Positions 58,522 to 64,000 of a stretch of DNA of 64,000 nt are shown here, piece by piece; position 1 is the first letter of the stretch, and every line of letters begins with the position of its first letter. A model generated the notes under the pieces. The model made no database searches. It was not told where the DNA came from and was given only the letters and a program-made list of their open reading frames with translations. The DNA lies in assembly GCA_007258455.2 (NCBI GenBank), contig VDFB02358134.1, positions 208,614,407-208,678,406 on the forward strand, read 5' to 3'. Source of the stretch: Sequoia sempervirens. Taxonomy: Eukaryota; Streptophyta; Pinopsida; Cupressales; Cupressaceae. Position numbers and translations under genes: made by a program.

Positions 58522-60110
58522 CTCTAAATCAAAAACACCCATTGTGCATAATATACTCGATATCAAGGTAGTTATCCAAGATAATGGTTTTGGAGACTAT
58601 AATCTAAAGAAGGACACTTTTTTGTCTTATGAGTCACCTCTTTCCCTCAAATCTCATGGAAAATCCACACCTATCAACAAAGAAATTGAAACATTAAAGC
58701 TTGCATTACCACTTTCACCAAGTGGGGGGCCTTGAATAAAGAAGATGTCAATGAGGAAGATGTATCCAAATTTCTCTATCAGGACAATCTACTGATGCCT
58801 GTTCTTCCCATTGAAGATGATAATAAAGGTTTATAGGTAATGATGAGTTGGGTATACAACGAGAATGAAAAGCTGGCACAAAATGATAATGGTTTTCAAG
58901 AACCACCATTCTTGAGATACATCCAAAGAATCTTGGCTTAGGATGTACTACTAGCAAAGTGACCATTCTTGGCAAGGGTACTTCTAATAAATGGGTGAAG
59001 GCTTCCTCTTTGTTACCAACATCACATGATACTACCCTAAATGAATTTCCCATTGGCATTGCTGAATTATTTGAGGATACAACTCTCTCTATGATATCTA
59101 CAACATATTTCATCCAAAACAACCAAATCATTGAATTAAGCCTAGTATACCCTCAACTCATGAACTAGGACCAGCAAGGACCACCAATTCTAGATATATT
59201 CAAAAATGATGAAGTAGTCTCAGAATTCATCGGACTTCATAACAAATTACCATGTTGGGATCACAAAGTAGGATTTTTTATAGAGCTAGACACACATGTG
59301 TACTATGGGGAGACAATTAAATCCCTCAGTCACAAAATTGATGACATGAGAATACCATGCAAATATTTAAGTGAAAACCACACTGTGGCACTTTCAGATC
59401 ACAAAAGAGTAAAACAAAAAGATGCATCTAAAGGTGAAAATATCTCTTAGGTTCCCAAGGATGAAGGATTATATCTCCCCCTTAGTGCAATGAATCGATA
59501 AAAATTAGTAGTACTAGTAGAGAAGGCTGCTTTAGTGAGTGTAGGCCCAAAACAAACACCTAAGATAACATTTTATGCCAAATCATTGTTAGATGAAGAA
59601 CAAAAGAGCTTAGAAATATTCCTAATTGAAAGAAGAGAAAATTTTTCATGGTCATACAAGGATATGTCGGGGCTCGATCCTAAAGTGGTTGTACATCATT
59701 TAGCAGTTTACCCTGAAGCCAAACCAATGAAACATAAATTTAGAAAAATGCACCCTCAAAATGCATTACTGGTTAAACTAGAGTTACAAAAGCTCCTTGA
59801 TGTTAGATGTATCTAGCCAATTGACTATCCTAAGTAGGTTTCTAGCCTAGTACAAGTCTCCAAACCCACTTGGGGCATCAGAATATGCATAGATTTCCCT
59901 CTTCCCAACATCGACATCATTGTCAATTTAACCACAAGAAATGAAATGTTGTCACTCATGGATGGATTTTCAAGCTATAACCAAATCATGTTTTCTAAGG
60001 AGAATCAACATAAAACTACATTCACTTTTCCATGGGGAACATATTGTTGAAACTTGATGCCATTTGGGCTAAAAAATGTTGGAGCAACCTGTTATCAATG
60101 AGGATTGCAC
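58522..60110 (+). pseudogene. Element H: linker and truncated RT
   Basis: After G2, H continues with a polar linker (SKSKTPIVHNILDIKVV), repeated short polar stretches, then RT. The entry reads FSWSYKDMSGLDPKVVVH at about 59645-59700. RT motifs continue with SLMDGFSSYNQIMF, then FPWGTY and LMPFGLKNVGAT near 60055-60090. A deletion removes the segment between ICIDF and PLPNID near 59905. Sequence similarity ends soon after 60100, before the YxDD box. The rest of H (RNase H, integrase, 3' LTR) was not found in the window. The motifs match Tat-type RT. Confidence 0.75.
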
Positions 60111-62728
60111 CCTAGTTGAGTTGCACTCAACTATACTGTATAACATGAAAATTTTCTCAAGGTATGGGTGACTTATAATGAGGATGAAAATCTAGAGAGG
60201 GTTGGTTCCCCTGGTAGATCACCTAAAACTACTAATTTTTTTGAGAAAAGGGCATAAAAGGATAACTGAAATGGAAATCTTAAGAATTAAAGCATGATGC
60301 ACCAAAAAAATTTAAACTTATTCACTAATTTAACTCACAATCATCTCTCAAAACATTTACTCTCACAATTTATTGTGAAACATGTAATACAAAAGTGATT
60401 ATTATGAAGGTTTGAAATTAAACACAACATACAACTTGCATTACATGAAAATTTTGCACACATATTCCCAATAATGAGACATGAAAAAGGATTCAACACT
60501 TATACTCACAATCAAACATCAAATCATCCACTGCAAAATGAGACAAAAAACGATGAAAAAGGAATGCACTATTACTTTTATTGATCTAAAAGGAGCTTCT
60601 AAATCATATTATGAAAATATGAGTTACAAAACTTACCAACTCTCTGCAACACTTGAGAGGAGGAAACAAGAACTAAGGAAAAACTAAGTTTCTCATCCAA
60701 TAATACCCAAAAAAATTCTAAAAGTCAAGAAGCAAAATTTTTAGCTAATTGCAATCCAAAAAAGTAACCAAAGCATCTCTCACAAGTAGAAGGAAAAAGC
60801 CATGAAAAGAGGGCACAAAATTGATCCAAAGTCATTGAAAATAGGTGGAAACTTTCCTTCTCAAGTGGATCTACCAAAAAGGACTCCAAATTCGCTCAAA
60901 TCTAACTAGAAAACCAAAATAGAAACTTCAGTTGACTTCATCTTTCCACTTTGCATAATGGTGACTCAAGCAAAAAAGGGCAAGTAAACTGAAATTTCCT
61001 TAATGAGTTTTTTGCACTTTCTCTTTTCTCTACATTTAAATGACACTTACTAAACTAATTTATAGATTATTACTTTAATAAGGTCATACAATCTTGTTTC
61101 AGCTCTAGTTGTGCAAAATGAAGGGTCAACCTTGGCAGAGTTTGATTTTTCCAACTTTGTAAAATTTTACAAATATATGCAAAGGTATACAAAACACCTA
61201 ATGCATAGCAATGGGAAACTAAACATAAGCCAAGGTATTAATTTGGAATAATTTTTTTAAAATAATGTGAAAAAACACCCATAAAAGGGTTGGCCAAAAT
61301 AGAGCAAAAAGAAACCCTCAAAAATAAGTCGCGACCCTTCTTTCATTTCACTTTCATTTGCAACTCTTGGTTTTGAGTACGACCATGCCAGGGTTTTCTT
61401 GAGATTTGAAGGAAATTTTTGGAGCTTTCATGGGGCTATCATGGAGCTTTTGTCAAGCCTTTTGTAGACTTGTGAAAAGGGTGAGTGGTATGTTCTTTTT
61501 TCTCCATAAAATGTTATGATTTTATGCTTGGTTTCTCTGGCACATAATAGAGGCTTGAGTTTTTTCTTTGCTTTATTTTGGATCTATGCCATTTTGAAGC
61601 AAGCTATGACTTTCTTCTTTTTATCCCCTGGAGAAAATGAAGGTAATATTTTCCATATTCCTTTATTTTACATATTCTTGGTTTTCCTTTTGTATTCCTT
61701 CTAAAAACTCCACTTCTTTTATTTGGGTTCCTTAGAACATTTCTTTGCAAGATTTAGAAATGGGAATTCTTGTTGATAAAGTTTCAAAACTTTCTTGAAA
61801 AGATATTTTACAAAACTCATGCAATGTTACACTATTGGTATAAGAGGGTCTTTCATGGTGGTTGTAATTTCTTCATATGCAATCCTTGATTCCATTATTG
61901 CATCTTCTGGATTTATGGTTGATTGAGGGCTTTGGAACCCTAGGCTAAGGCTTGATAAATGAAACCCTAGCTTGAAATCTTCATTGTTGAGAAAAATAAA
62001 TAAAATAACTGCTACTCATGGCCTTAGGATTTGAAAAGTCTAGGTTTTTATTTTGAAACCCCTCCTTGAAGTTATTGTATGTTTTGGGTGCTTTTGTCTC
62101 TTGCTAAAATAGTCCACACTTTTAATGATCTACACCTGACACAGAAGAAACTTCATTTTAGGTGTAACCCAATTGACACTGTCGTGACATTTGGAAATGC
62201 CCATCTACCTTTGGAATAATGATGATTCACATTTACTTCTTTATCCTATATCTATTCCATTGAATACCATCTCTTGTTTTTCAAAATCTTATGCAATTTT
62301 TTGATAAATGAATAATACCATTTTTGATGCATTGAGGACTAATGACAAGATCTAAAGGACATTTGTATAACACCCTTATGTACCATTAAATATGAACTTC
62401 ACTGAACTCATAGGTTGCCATGTAACTATAGAAAATGCAAGATTTTTATATGGTTCTTAACCCTTGAAAGGCTTCATGTCACTCACCTCAATTCAGCTCC
62501 AAAGATCTTATTATCTCTTTGATTGGACTACTACATTGGGTCTATGGGACCTCCACTTGCATTGATATTTGAGAAAGGTTTTAAAGCATTCATTGAAATA
62601 ATGAATTCCTGATTTCTCTTTCCTTTCTCTCATTGTGTTGTCCACAACATAAACATTATGACAATGGTTGTCGTCTCTTATTGTGACTCCATTTAACAAG
62701 TTCTTTTTATTCATAACAGTGATGACCA
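60111..62728. other. AT-rich region, no recognisable gene
   Basis: Only small frames occur (60481-60687, 61516-61704), with no homology I recognise. The second is hydrophobic, as expected from T-rich DNA. A GTACGACCATGCCAGGGTT phrase near 61377 loosely echoes an N1 LTR phrase. No LTR pair or duplication was found. Confidence 0.5.
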
Positions 62729-63539
62729 TATAGGGTATGTGTAGGATCATCATGGAAAAAATAGGCCCTTAAGTGGCAAAAAATTCAAAAAAATCAGAGC
62801 TAGGTAACTTGACATAAAAATTTGAATAAGTTATCTATATTATTTCAAAAATATGTAAGAATAGAATCTATAGAAAATTGGATTTATTTTCTAAACTACT
62901 AGGATTATTTAAAAACAAAAAGAATATATTTGGTGAAAATTTGAAATTCCAATGTAGTAGTACTTAAATTTCAGGGAAAAAATAAGAAGTAGGTGTCTTT
63001 CTGACCACCCTAACCACAATAAAATGATAATATTTTTTTATAATATTTTATATATAAGTAGAGGACTCATCTCCCGATGTGATGCATATTTTTTTGTAAT
63101 TTTTTTCCAAGTAAATAATTAATTATGATTTTTTTAGTAAAATTTTTGAAAAATATGAAAACTCGTATGTCTGACCACCTTAGCTTGGACAAAACTTCAT
63201 GAAATTCATTTTGTTTTTTTAATCCTATAGTATGCAGAGCATAGAATGTGACACATATTTTTTATTCAAAAAATGTGATATTGTTTTAAAGCTATAGATT
63301 TATTTCAATCAACCTATCAATCAGGACTTTAGTCATAATTCAAATAGAAAATGAATAATAATTATTTATTTAATTCAAAGTAAAGCATAATTTATATTGG
63401 TGGAAAGATGAGAATCTCCTTTAAAAACCCTTTTCATTTCATCAATTTTGGGTAAAAAAATGGTCATCAGTCACATACCCTACACATACCCATAATATTG
63501 CCACTTTTTGGCCCATCATGATCCTGCACATACCCTATA
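62729..63539. mobile_element. Non-autonomous DNA transposon with inverted ends
   Basis: Terminal inverted repeats of ~28 bp start TATAGGGTATGTG: left 62729-62756, right 63512-63539 inverted, about two mismatches. GTGGCAA follows shortly inside on both sides. The right end carries an extra partial copy (ACATACCCTACACATACCC, 63474-63492). The 811 bp interior is AT-rich and noncoding. The TATA at the ends is palindromic, so duplication and repeat cannot be separated and the superfamily stays open. It resembles a MITE or deleted TIR transposon. Confidence 0.65.
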
Positions 63540-64000
63540 AGCTATTGGTACTTAGATTTTGTATTAATATTTAGCTTCTCATGTTTAACCTTACACCATT
63601 GGTTTTGGCATCAGGCTTGTATTGGAGCCTTTATTTGTGTAGATGCCTACCAAATCATTGTCAAGAGTAAATACACTTGCTTTGAATGTGGATAAGTAGC
63701 TACTTTTCTCTTTGCTGCCCCATCACATCAAAATGACTTATATCATGGTACAATGAAGATTTCCATCATGGTTGTTTGTATCTTTCATATATGAATTTAT
63801 ACTCTTACCCTTTTTAGAAACTGAAAGGAAAACATGTTGGGCTCAACCCTTGTGGGAGCCCATTTTTTCCACCACATGTTTTGATGCCAAACAAGATGAA
63901 TCATGTAATGATAATGAACTTTGACCTACACAGTGAACAAACAAGTTAGATAAAACAATGAAGCTAAAAGTTCATGTGATGACTTGAATTTTTGGCTCTC
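63540..64000. other. AT-rich sequence, nothing recognised
   Basis: No coding frame, repeat pair or RNA gene was seen up to the window edge. Confidence 0.5.

Noticed and set aside
61516..61704. Small hydrophobic ORF as a membrane protein gene
   Set aside because: T-rich DNA gives Phe/Leu-rich frames by chance; no homology or promoter support.

Overview
This window is plant nuclear DNA, almost entirely nested LTR retrotransposons. Ty1/copia and Ty3/gypsy elements (a chromodomain lineage and Tat-like lineages) carry plant-type tRNA primer sites. The low GC, long decayed elements, deep nesting and absence of any host gene fit a large, TE-rich genome. A gymnosperm, probably a conifer, is my inference, not something the sequence proves. 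I found no host protein gene, rRNA, tRNA or CRISPR array.

Layout: 300-1900 is a decayed minus-strand gypsy fragment. 2825-19409 is a compound chromovirus (here 'GA') with three ~707 bp LTRs and two internal regions, flanked by one perfect GTTTA target duplication. Inside the gag of its first copy sits N1 (3918-9061, minus strand), a young non-autonomous LTR element that encodes only a retropepsin-like domain and a long charged ORF. 19415-21794 is AT-rich noncoding DNA with a small tandem repeat.

From 21795 to about 60110 a single old plus-strand Tat-like gypsy ('H') can be followed in four pieces: Gag start, rest of Gag, protease, RT. They are split by three insertions. E3 (22055-32599, minus strand) is a Tat-like gypsy with an extra archaeal-type RNase H placed before RT. 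N2 (35024-39121, minus strand) is a second protease-only element with a perfect AGTCA duplication. G2 (40007-58516, plus strand) is a gypsy with a long ORF after pol, preceded by a good splice-acceptor sequence. G2 is itself split within its integrase region by a full-length copia, C1 (45890-53056). H is lost after its RT. 60111-62728 holds nothing recognisable. 62729-63539 is an 811 bp DNA-transposon-like element with terminal inverted repeats.

How the parts relate: GA, E3, H, G2 and C1 encode or once encoded their own enzymes. N1 and N2 lack RT and integrase. Their primer site, LTR termini and protease resemble GA, so GA-like elements are the likely source of their machinery. Premature stops are mostly TAG, TGA or TAA where CAG, CAA, CGA or TGG is expected, as in decay of methylated cytosines. 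The strongest leads are the N1/N2 architecture, the GA triple-LTR array, the RNase H order in E3, the post-pol ORF of G2, and a TCTCACCGA-like motif scattered through the LTRs of both a copia and a gypsy element.
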